Positions 54,900 through 64,000 of a DNA stretch of 64,000 nt are shown here, in pieces. The notes under the pieces were generated by a model. It did not search any database and was not told the DNA's origin. It worked only from the letters and a program-made list of their open reading frames with translations. Both the position numbers and the translations under genes were made by a program. This DNA comes from Sindora glabra (Eukaryota > Streptophyta > Magnoliopsida > Fabales > Fabaceae): contig CM035230.1 in assembly GCA_020226215.1 (NCBI GenBank), positions 17,031,883 through 17,095,882 of the forward strand, in the 5' to 3' direction. Each line of letters starts with the position of its first letter. The stretch's first letter is position 1.

Positions 54900-57450
54900 G
54901 TGTCCTTAAACTTAGCTTTAACCTTATTACAAAGCTTGGCAACATGAACTTTAAGCTTATTAATTTGGGCTACATCGTATTGTTTAGAGTTAGATGGACT
55001 TGCCTCATCAAAAATAAATGGCAAAATAGGAACAATAGAAGAAGGCAAATATGCTTCATATGCTATAAAATTAGAAAAGTAAATAGAAGGATTAAAGGTT
55101 ATTAGATCAAGAGATGGAAAAAGGTAGTTTATGACAATTAAAGTGTTTGCAAAAGGATTAGTGATTTGTAATGTAGGAATAACAATAAGATTAGGATTTA
55201 TATTGGAAAGGTCAACAGGATCAAAGGTAAGAGCAAGGGTAGGTTAGGTTGTTTGCTTGATTCAAATGGTCTATTTTCTTGATTTATTATCTTGAGTTGC
55301 AAAGAACTTAATTGTTATAGGGAAAATGACATATTGAATAAGTGCTTGAAGCCTTCCTATTTCTCTAAAGTAAAGCTCCGATATGTTAGGAACCAAGTAT
55401 GTATCATTAAAAGAAGGGGGAATCCTTGATGTCCAATAGTTGTAACAAAGTTGCAATGGTTGCAATTTCAAAGAGCACTAAGATAAACTACTACTACCCT
55501 CAAATTCTAGTATTAATTCTTCAAATGGTTCAATTTCAATATTTTCAAAGATGGTCACTTATTATAGTTCCTCATTTACATTAATTTCTATTTGAAAAGT
55601 TACTTCTAAAGGATCTTCTTCAAACATGGGATTATAATTTTCATGAGCTACTTCTATCTCCATTTCATTTTTTATGCCTAGCATGGGGTTAAATTATGTT
55701 TCTTTTTCTTCTTCTTTTGTCTCATCTTCATTTTCTTCTTCTTTCTCCTATTCCTTATTCACTTTTTTCCAATTTCTATTGCTATTCTAACTTCTTTAAG
55801 TCTTTTTTTCTAATTCTTTCTTTTTTCTTCTCACTTCTATCAATTCTTTCTTAATAATTTTATTTATTTCCTCTAGATCCACACCTTTTATTTTAATAAC
55901 TCTTGCTTTTCTAGTTTCTATCTCCTTGTGAACTTTTTTGGATGTTAAGTTACTAGAATAAAGTTCAAAAACTTCTTTCACTTTTAGCTTTCTTAATCTA
56001 ATTTCACAATAATTTGGCATAAAACCAGCTTCCATTGTATGATAAGATCTCTATCTTTTACCAATAGCTAACTTTCTTTTCTTTTAAGGCTTGCCACTAA
56101 TGCTTTGCATTTGTATTCTTTTCAAGGCTTTTGCAACTACTTTAATCTCTCTAGCTTCCTTCTCTTTTAGGCTCTCTTCCATTTTTCTTTGTTCTTTTCC
56201 TTTCTTAACTTCATTTCTTTTTTCTACCAGTTTTTCTTCTTTGATTTTTATTTCTTCTACAATAGGCATTATCATAAAAGTTTATTATTTATATTTTTTA
56301 TTTCTTCTCTTCCTTCTTTAATTCATTTTCATTACTTTCTTCCTCTATATCATTCTTTTTCTCCTTTTCCATTTTTTTCAAAAAGTCTTACATGGCTTTA
56401 TTCTTCTTTACACCATGTATTTTAGTAATATAGTTTTTCATATTAATTACTTTTCTGTTCATAATAGCAAGTACCTCGCGTTTCTTGCTATATAAAAAGT
56501 CTTCAATCAATAGTCCTTTATTACATTTCCTCTAATTACTTTTTATCCTTTCTCCCTAAATACATCAACTTCAAAGTATCTAAGAATTTTAGTTATTATC
56601 ATACCATATCCAATATGAGCATTAACTCTGAATTTCATAGAAATAATTTATCTAATAATCGAAAATCCTAGACTAATTTTTTATTTTATCCCAATGGCCT
56701 ATAACAAAAATGCCTTAAAGTTACTAACATTACTCATTGTTCTATCCTATAGATAGATAACCTTACAAATATAGTAATACGGTAGCTTACAATTTATAGT
56801 GAGTTAATTTGCTAAAGGTTTTTTCTTTATCTTCCAATTTTCATGTTTCTACATCTATCTTTTGAAATTGAAACCATCATTTTCTTTGATCACCTTACTT
56901 AGATTCACTTAAGAGCCTTCATTTAGAGTACCTATCAAATGATTCATTAGAGCCATATCAACTTTGTATCTTGCTAACATAAATTAAAACTTATGATCAT
57001 CTTTAAAAGACTCCAAATTTGCAAACAAAAGCTTATGTGCTTTTCATGCACAAGGTTGTTCATGATTAAGAAATTCTCCTATCCTATTGCTTTTATTTAC
57101 TTGAAGCACTTGACACTTTAATTTTCTAGTAACTATACATCAACTTTCCTAGGTTTTACAAATCTTTGCTTTCATAATTTTTTTCATATTGATTTATCAC
57201 AATCTTATCCTTAAAATCCCTTTAGTCAAACAGCTTGGATTATGCCATTTAAGAATTTGGTTCTAAAGAATAAAGGTGATAGTAAAGTTGCAGACTTTAG
57301 TTTAAAAGATAGGATTAAGTGTTTAAAAGAGATTGATTTCATGTAGAGAGGTGAAATCAATGGTTTTAGCAATAGAGGACAAATGTGAGAAGTTGAAAGT
57401 GAATTAGGTTTCAAATTTGACTTAGGAGTAAAGGCAATGACTTTTTACTA
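54900..57450 (-). pseudogene. Copia-C third (env-like position) coding region remnant
   Basis: The minus strand shows broken frames with a coding bias. Around 57000-56450, blocks such as MLARYKVDMALMNHLIG, SNVSNFKAFLL and YGMIITKILRYFEVDV resemble the 'putative plant transposon protein' domain found in this position of SIRE-like elements. Next come Lys/Glu-rich coiled-coil-like stretches (56275-56084, 56035-55796, e.g. KEKEAREIKVVAKALKRIQ) and acidic runs near 55740. Many stops. A role as envelope is not demonstrated for this lineage. Calling the domain is a memory-based inference. Confidence 0.5.
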
Positions 57451-58089
57451 GTTTCATTTTGAAAAACCCTAATGGAGTTAACTTTTATAAGAGTAGGAAT
57501 TGTAAGGTTCAAAATAGAAAGAGATGAAGATTAAAGAACAGGAAGGTAGTTTTGTATAAAAGTAAAAGTTCAAATTCATCTTCATTGGCTTAAAATGATT
57601 TTCTCTTGAATGCCTTAATTTTTTTTAGAACAATGCAACTTAGATTGAAAGGGTAATAATGACCTAAGGAGTGGTTTAGGATTTACAATAGTTTACTATA
57701 CATTAAAAGGCTTAATCACAAGCTTAATTATGATTAAAGTTATTGGCTTTGGATTAGAGAAAGACAAAGATAGTTTAGGTATATTCAAGTATAAAGGTTG
57801 AAGGGATATCAAATAATGAAGTTAGTGGTTATCCTTTTTGGAGCTAGACTAGCTTTTTGGCATAACTCTAAATTTTTCAAACTTTTGAATTTCAATTACT
57901 CTAAGCTTTTTAGAAGCCTAACATAGCAATAAACTTGTTATCTTGAAGCCCTATTACTATTTCTTAGAAATTCTAGCCTATTACTATTTCCTATTCTAAG
58001 CCTATTTGTAAAAGATAATGCATATAATGTCACATTGGTATATAATAACATAAAAATTTCACATAAGTCAATTAAATTTATTTGAAGCT
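57451..58089. other. Copia-C region between the third coding region and RNase H
   Basis: No readable domain. The minus frame 58120-57938 continues from the RNase H end into noncoding sequence. Confidence 0.35.
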
Positions 58090-58740
58090 TGTCATGCCAA
58101 ATTCCTTTATAATATAGCAAAATCTATCTTTATAAAGAAGTTTTCTAAAGATATCTACTAAATGATTTTTTATATTTATCAATTTAAGCAAGATATCTTC
58201 TTAACATATAATCTCAAATGAAATAATATTTGATTTCAATGTGATTTGTCCTTGAGTGCTAAATAGGATTTTTTACTAAATTGATTGCACTTGTATCATC
58301 ACAAAAAATGGCAATAGGAGAGAATTTCCAATCATAATCTTCAAGTTATTTTTCCATCCATAAAATTTAAGTGCAGCAACTTTCAACTACCATATATTCT
58401 ACTTTAACTATTAATAAGGCAACAAAAGCTTGCTTTTTATTATGCCAAGATACAATTTTTTGTCCCAAAAATTAACATGTTCCATTGTTGTCTTTTTTAT
58501 CTAACTTATATTTTGCAAAGTTAGCATCTAAATATCTAACTAAATCTAAAGAACTATCCTTAGAATACTAAAGACCATAGTTATTTATTCCTAGTAGATA
58601 TCTAAATATTCTTTCAACAACACATAAATGAGATTCTTTAGAATTTGATTAATATTTAGCACATAAACAAACACTGAACATAATGTCTGATTTACTTGTA
58701 GTTTAATAAAAGTAAGCCAATCACAGCTCTATATCACTTT
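58090..58740 (-). pseudogene. Copia-C RNase H remnant
   Basis: Broken antisense frames include a SKESHLCVVERIFRYL block, a VKVEYMVVESCCT block (AEYMAA type), FCDDTSAINLVKNPI and HSRTNHIEIKYYF. The CDN.SAI...KNP...HSRTKHI sequence is characteristic of SIRE/Tork-like copia RNase H. Stops are frequent. Confidence 0.8.
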
Positions 58741-58759
58741 TCATCAGCTAATTTACCAT

Positions 58760-59720
58760 TTTCATCTTTGTCTAGTTTTGTGGATAGATTTATAGGAATT
58801 TAATTGCTTTTACATTTTTCATTCTAAAATTCTTTAAAAGCTTATTTGTATATTTTGATTAATTTAATAATATTCCTTTTTTTGCTTGCTTTACTTGAAG
58901 TCTAAGGAAAAATGTAAACTCACCCATCATACTCATTTCAAATTCCTTTTTCATGAAATTTGAAAATTCTTTACATAAAAGTTCATTAGTAGATCTAAAA
59001 ATAATATCATCCATATAAATTTGCAGAATTAGTATAATAATGGTTTCAATGAAGAGTGTTATGTTAACTTTTCCTCTTGTAAGATCATTTTCAACAAGAA
59101 ACTTATTTAACCTTTTATACCAAGTTCTTAGAACTTATTTTAAACCATATAAGGCTTTTGTAAATTTAAAAGCATGATTTGACTTTTTTTCCATTTTCAA
59201 ATCCTAAAAGTTATTTTGCATAAACTTTCTCAATTAAAAAACCATTTAAAAAAGAACTTTTTACATTAATTTCATAAAGTTTGAAAATTTTAAAACATAC
59301 AAATGTTAGTAACATTCTCATGTATTGAAACTTAGTAACAAGTGTATAAGTTTTATCATAGTTAATGCCTTCTTATTGATTATACCTTCAAGCTACTAAC
59401 TTTGTTTTATTTCTTACCACTTTTCTAAATTCATTAAATTTGTTTCTAAATACCCATTTGGTTTTGATAATTGGATGATTTAATGGTTATGACAAAAGTT
59501 TCCAAACTTTATTTTTTTGAAATTGATGTAGTTTTTCTTTTATGGCTTTGACCTAACTTTTATCATTGAGAGCATCTTGTACATTCTTAGGTTTTATACA
59601 TGAAATCAAAGTCAAGTTAGTTTTATTTTTAAAAGAACGTCTAGTTCTCATACCTTAAGAAGGATCACTAATAATAAATTTATTTGGATATCTTAGGTGA
59701 TTTTTCCATTTTTTTGGTTA
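58760..59720 (-). pseudogene. Copia-C reverse transcriptase remnant
   Basis: Antisense blocks include YPNKFIISDPS, GMRTRRSFKNK, IIKTKWVFRNKFNE, YEINVKSSFLNGFL, LNKFLVENDLTRGK, the catalytic IYMDDIIFRSTNE (YMDD at 59017-59006) and KEFEMSMMGEFTFFL. Order and wording match SIRE-like copia RT. The catalytic aspartates are kept but many stops interrupt it. It ends upstream at about 59720, where the frame meets unrelated DNA. Confidence 0.85.
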
Positions 59721-62700
59721 GTTTTTATAATACTTTGAAGTAATATTTAAATTTTTTTATTATTTTAAATGCCTTAATATATTTATTTTAATTGATAAGG
59801 GTTATTAAATTGTATTCATTAAGCCAAGGTTTTATTTAAGAAATTAATTAAATAATTTTTATGGTGATTTCCTCACAAAGTTAGGAGTTTTTTTTTTTAA
59901 AAAAAAAAGTGAGTGCTAGGATTTAAGGAAACATAGTTTTATCATTTGATAAGATAATCTATCCAAAGTTTACAAAATTCTTTTAAAAATTTATTTTTAA
60001 TTTCCTAAACTAATTGAATTAATAAAAATTAAAAGAGTCATCATTATTGGAAAAAATGGAAAATATTCAAGAAGGATAAATTTTGAAGTAGGTGGATTGA
60101 ATTAAATAAGAATGGGGTTGTATTGCAAATAAGTGGTTAGGATTAAGTTATATTGTTTTTCCCTTTGACTTTTATCAAGATTAAGACAAATAGAAGGTAA
60201 AATTACAAATATATAAGCCTATGGTACACCTATTATGTTTAATAATTTCCTATAAATTTATTTTAAGTTAAATATTACACACTCTCTTTAGATGCTCCAT
60301 TTTTCTTTATTGCTTATCTCCCTCTCCTCTCAAAAAAAATTTTATTCTTTTTCTTTGTTTAGCTAGCTACCCATCCACCTTCATCCAACCACCATTCAAC
60401 ACCACAAAGTGACCATTACTACCACAATTTCTTTCAACTTTACCTTGGCCAACAATAACTTAGGAATGGCAAAGGGAGCCATCAAATTATGGAAGCAAAC
60501 ATAACCAAAACTCTCCTTTCCTATCAAATAGTTGCACTACTGCACCTCCTAACATTCATGGAAGATGTGTAGAGTTTCTAGATTATGGTTAGGTGCAGCA
60601 AAGCAAGAAGCTCATGTTCCTTTTTTATCTTCAATGCCTGTCACTTCTTTGCCACTGGTAAGGTTTCGACAAACTCTTTTAATGGAGGTATGCTAACCTA
60701 AACATAAAATTTTTTATATTTTTGCTAGATTGAACTTAAAACAAAAAATCCACATCTATATATAACGTGGATTTTGGATGATAGGTATGAAAATATAAGA
60801 ATGCTATGCTATAAAGTGTAGAATAGCATCCTTAAGAGCATCTCTAGATAATCAATTTTAATATTTGTGCTTAAATGGTTTTGATATAAGGAAACATATT
60901 GATTTTATCTTTGAAATATATAAAATTTATGCTATAAGATTATTAATAACATAATTAAAATGCTTATAGAGTATTACATTCTAATATTTAGAGTGATTCA
61001 TGCATGATTCAATAAACCTATAAATGTGTGAAATATGATTTGATGATTTTATTAAAATAGAGTTAAAAATATAAGAAAATAAGTGTATATTTTTATAAAA
61101 CAATGTGATTAGAACCTATTTGGAGCATAAAATCTTAATATTTTTATTTGATTAAACTTAAATAAAAAAATCTCATTTTATCATCATTTTTTATTTACTC
61201 GATATAGAACTAATAAAATAAGAATTTTATGTTCTAAAGCATTCAAATAGCATACTTGAAGCATATTTAGATCATCAAATTTAATATTTTCATTGTTCGA
61301 AGTTTGATTCAAAAAATTCTCAATTTATGTGACTTTTTTTATTTGTTGAAGAAATGTTAAAAACAATAGATTTGGAAAAAGCCCTTATTCATGAAAATCT
61401 CCAATTTCTTTATGATAACATTAAAAATATAAGAAAGTGATGATATGGAATGATAAAGTGGTATGAATTGGACATTTTCATAGCATTAAATTCTAGTATT
61501 AATATTCACACGGTCTTGCTTTGAGAATCTTTATATAATGACATATTTTAATTTTTATAAGTTAACATTAGAGAATATAGGAAATTAATAATTTTAAGTA
61601 TGGGAATGTCACAAATTAAATCTAGAATTGTAATATTTAGGAAGGAAATAATTAATACCTATGTATTTATAATTTATCTTTGTAAAAATTACGAGTAGGA
61701 AGATAGGGAAATGATGAATCTAGACACTTTGGGACTTCTAGAAAAGCACGAGCAATACTAGATGAGTATATATCCTACCTTAAATTAATATATTACTAAA
61801 ATTATTAATCAAATGTTATATTCCACATTTTTATTTATTAATTCCATTAATCACTTATGCCTTTATGTATAATGTCTTAGAAATGTAATTACATAATCTA
61901 AGAATGCTAGTGAGTAGAAAGCTAAATTTCAATAAGTGCAATTGTATACTTCACAATGATAAATAGTTAAGTAATTAAGTACTCTAGTATATATATTTCT
62001 TTATGGATTATTATTGGTATTACCTTATGGCCATGCAAGAAAGGTGTAGAATGGCTAATCTAAAATGTTTCATACTTTTATGATATTTATAGTGAATAAA
62101 TATTTATGGCCATGCAAGAGAGCCTAGTAGTGCTATTATATATTATTATGTATTCTACTATTGATGAGGATGAATTAACTTTCTGCTTTGTATTGAAACT
62201 AAATTATGATTGTGCTAAGTAGAGCTTGTGATTTAATGTATAAGATTGTATTACGAATTATGCTATCAGTGGTATTTAAGATGAAAATTATGGTAGGGAT
62301 GATGTCATAAATACTAGATATAAAATTTTTAGTGATATGCTTGTGGAAAATATAAGATAGACCTTGAAAAAATAAGGTTAAAAAGTTTATATAAGATATA
62401 AGGTTAAATCAAGAGTCAAGGGGTGAATTTATGTGTTTATTATAAATCAAGTATTGTATTGTTGAATTGGAATCTAAATGTCTTTGAATATTTTCATTTA
62501 ATATAATTGTGATGATTTTGTTGTGATTAGAGTCCCTAATGGCTATTTGAAATTGATGATTACCCAGAATGAATTATGTATGTGAAATTGTAATTGTATT
62601 GTGTACATTAAGTAAATGAGATTGTTGTAATTTATAATATAAAATAGGTGAATAAATCAATCAGAATTGACATCGTGTGCCACAAAATCTAAGAATTAGG

Positions 62701-63186
62701 TTTGTAGATGTTTTTTATTTTAATACTTGACTAGCTTTTAATTATGCTATGTAACTAATTTCAAGTTTAGTTGTGATAAATATATGATCACTAAGTTCTT
62801 ATAACTCATTCCTTTTATTTTCAATATTTCAAGTTGATATGAGTACAATAGATCCTCGTTGCATCTATGGAGAATAAAAACTCACCTTGTCAGGATATTA
62901 TAATATTTAAATTAGGAAAAGTGATTGAATGGTATCCATGAGATTTAAATGTTCAAAATTATTCAATTGTTATGTATAAGTTTTGGTCTCATTTATACAA
63001 AATTTTTAGGTTGTATAGTTTAAGGCATGTGACCCTCCGAAAGTATTTAAAAATAGAAGAAATTCTATTTATTATTTTTTGTAAATATTTATCATAAATT
63101 TTGAGTTGCCACAAAAATAGTAAACTTTTCATTAGATAGAACTAGTGTAAATAATGTTGAAGCTGGTGGAAAATGGGTAGTGGGAT
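59721..63186. mobile_element. ~3.4 kb insertion splitting copia-C, possible solo LTR
   Basis: Copia pol reads continuously on both sides (linker at 63187 upward, RT from 59720 downward) but not across this stretch. It has no coding content. It contains a pyrimidine-rich then CACCATTCAACACCAC-like leader (60300-60420) and a 3' end with ACTCACC, features that would fit a large Gypsy LTR. I could not define its ends or a target duplication. Confidence 0.35.
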
Positions 63187-63519
63187 CTATGTTGATCATG
63201 ATTGGGTTTGGATCGTGACAATTTCCTTTATCCCTTTAAAGTGCGTTATGAAGTCCTTTAACTTGATTTTCATCAATTTCATCATATTGTTCCAAACAAC
63301 AATCACCTTACTCATTTTTTGTATTTTGTTCGAGATAACAATCTCCTTGTTCTTTCAAATTTTAAGTCTTAAATTGAATTTTTTAAATTTATTTCTCTTT
63401 GTTCCTATAATGCTTGCTCTTTTGAAGTTATTTCAACTCCATTAATTGCTAGCTTTCTTAAAGAAGATGTAGTAGATTCATCAAAAACTACATGCATAGA
63501 TTTTTCAATTATGAATTTG
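63187..63519 (-). repeat. Copia-C linker, duplicated copy
   Basis: A ~333-bp segment of the antisense integrase-RT linker is repeated in tandem (offset 336-337 bp). The copy is similar over its whole length to 63523-63856, with scattered changes and a small indel. Plus-strand frames over it are shadows. Confidence 0.85.
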
Positions 63520-63522
63520 AGA

Positions 63523-63856
63523 CTACGTTGATCATGATTGGGTTTGGATCATGACAATTTCCTCTATCCCTTTAAAGTGTGTTATGATGTCCTTTAACTT
63601 GATTTTCATCAATTTCATCATATTGTTCCAAACAACAATCACCTTGCTCATTTTCTGCATTTTGTTCAAGTTAACAATCTCCTTGTTCTTTCGAAGTTTA
63701 AGTCTCAAATTGAATTTTTTTTTATTTATTTCTATTTGTTCCTATAATGCTTACTCTTTTGAAGTTACTTCAACTTCATCAATTGCTAGCTTTCTTAAAG
63801 AAGATGTAGTAGATTTATCAAAAACTACATGCATAGATTCTTCAATTATGAATTTT
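63523..63856 (-). repeat. Copia-C linker, original copy
   Basis: This copy is contiguous with the integrase end at 63857-64000, so it is probably the original. Antisense reading contains SMHVVFDKSTTSSLRKL-type text, as in copia linkers after integrase. Confidence 0.8.
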
Positions 63857-64000
63857 CTTTTATTGTATACTTTATATACTTTATATCCTTTACTCATGTT
63901 AGAGTACCCAACAAAAATTCATTCATCACTTATTGAGTCAAATTTTGTAAGGTTATCTTTTCCAATACTCAAAATAAAGTATTTGCATCCATAAAACATG
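63857..64000 (-). pseudogene. Copia-C integrase C-terminus (runs off the window)
   Basis: Antisense reading gives FDSISDExxFVGYSNMSKGYK-like text and YNKRKFIIEES, the conserved C-terminal end of copia integrase. It is cut by the window boundary; catalytic residues would lie outside. Confidence 0.7.

Larger units (their letters stand above)
52158..64000 (-). mobile_element. Copia-C: SIRE-like Ty1-copia element, partial and nested
   Basis: Antisense coding signals run from integrase (window end) through RT and RNase H (59.7-58.1 kb), then a third coding region (57.4-54.9 kb), a purine tract and an LTR. A coding region between RNase H and the 3' LTR is a known trait of the SIRE/Maximus lineage of plant copia elements. 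The element is decayed throughout. It is interrupted by about 3.4 kb of other DNA between the integrase-RT linker and RT. Its 5' half lies outside the window. Confidence 0.7.

Noticed and set aside
56091..56425. Plus-strand Phe/Ser-rich open frames
   Set aside because: They are the antisense of a Lys/Glu-rich minus-strand coding remnant in copia-C.
63173..63994. Two plus-strand open frames sharing a hydrophobic peptide
   Set aside because: They are antisense shadows of the duplicated copia-C linker, whose coding sense is on the minus strand.
1..64000. CRISPR arrays, bacterial operons, rRNA or functional tRNA genes
   Set aside because: None found; the short-spaced repeats are plant minisatellites, and the only tRNA-like sequence is the SINE head.

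Overview
This window looks like gene-poor nuclear DNA from a dicotyledonous plant. It is very A+T-rich, has GT-AG introns, and is dominated by plant-type retrotransposons, including Ty1-copia elements with the initiator-methionine tRNA primer site TGGTATCAGAGC, a plant LINE and a tRNA-derived SINE. No bacterial features, rRNA genes, functional tRNA genes or CRISPR arrays were seen. I cannot name the species.

Region by region: 0.8-1.6 kb holds a decayed Helitron Pif1-like helicase. 2.3-3.6 kb is a ~0.6 kb tandem duplication. 3.7-7.2 kb holds the remains of a minus-strand, multi-exon gene of unidentified family. I rebuilt nine exons from splice sites and reading-frame phase. Its C-terminal exon resembles the tail of L10-interacting MYB/SANT-like plant proteins, but it carries an in-frame stop and a SINE sits in another exon. 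A LINE (7362-10854, 21-bp target duplication) lies just upstream of the exon chain, and a 445-bp hAT-type MITE is inserted in the LINE tail. 11.3-12.2 kb is an antisense copia RNase H fragment. 12-19 kb is mostly featureless, with small tandem repeats. 19-26.8 kb may be one large non-autonomous CACTA-like element; it contains a ~1 kb long inverted repeat, a second hairpin and a 141-bp tandem repeat.

27.5-34.4 kb is a complete but decayed antisense copia element (copia-B), with a CpG-rich minisatellite in its leader. 36.4-43.6 kb is a sense copia element (copia-A) with 458-bp LTRs, a CTTAA target duplication and one continuous coding frame broken only by stop codons. Copia-A lies just upstream of the best intact host gene, a small secreted glycine-rich protein (43997-44281). 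The 3' flank of that gene is tandemly duplicated (44.3-47.6 kb), and a copy of its 5' flank lies at 50.4-50.8 kb, where it preserves the empty insertion site. From about 52.2 kb to the window end is an antisense SIRE-like copia element (copia-C). It shows RNase H, reverse transcriptase and the end of integrase, plus a third coding region between RNase H and the LTR, and it is interrupted by a ~3.4 kb insertion.

The most interesting signal is gene structure in the copia elements. In copia-A the LTR carries a six-codon first exon and a GTATGT donor that joins in frame to a good acceptor at gag. Copia-B shows the same layout with damaged splice sites. The donor in the copia-A 3' LTR is also in phase with the acceptor of the glycine-rich gene, so an LTR-driven fusion transcript is possible.
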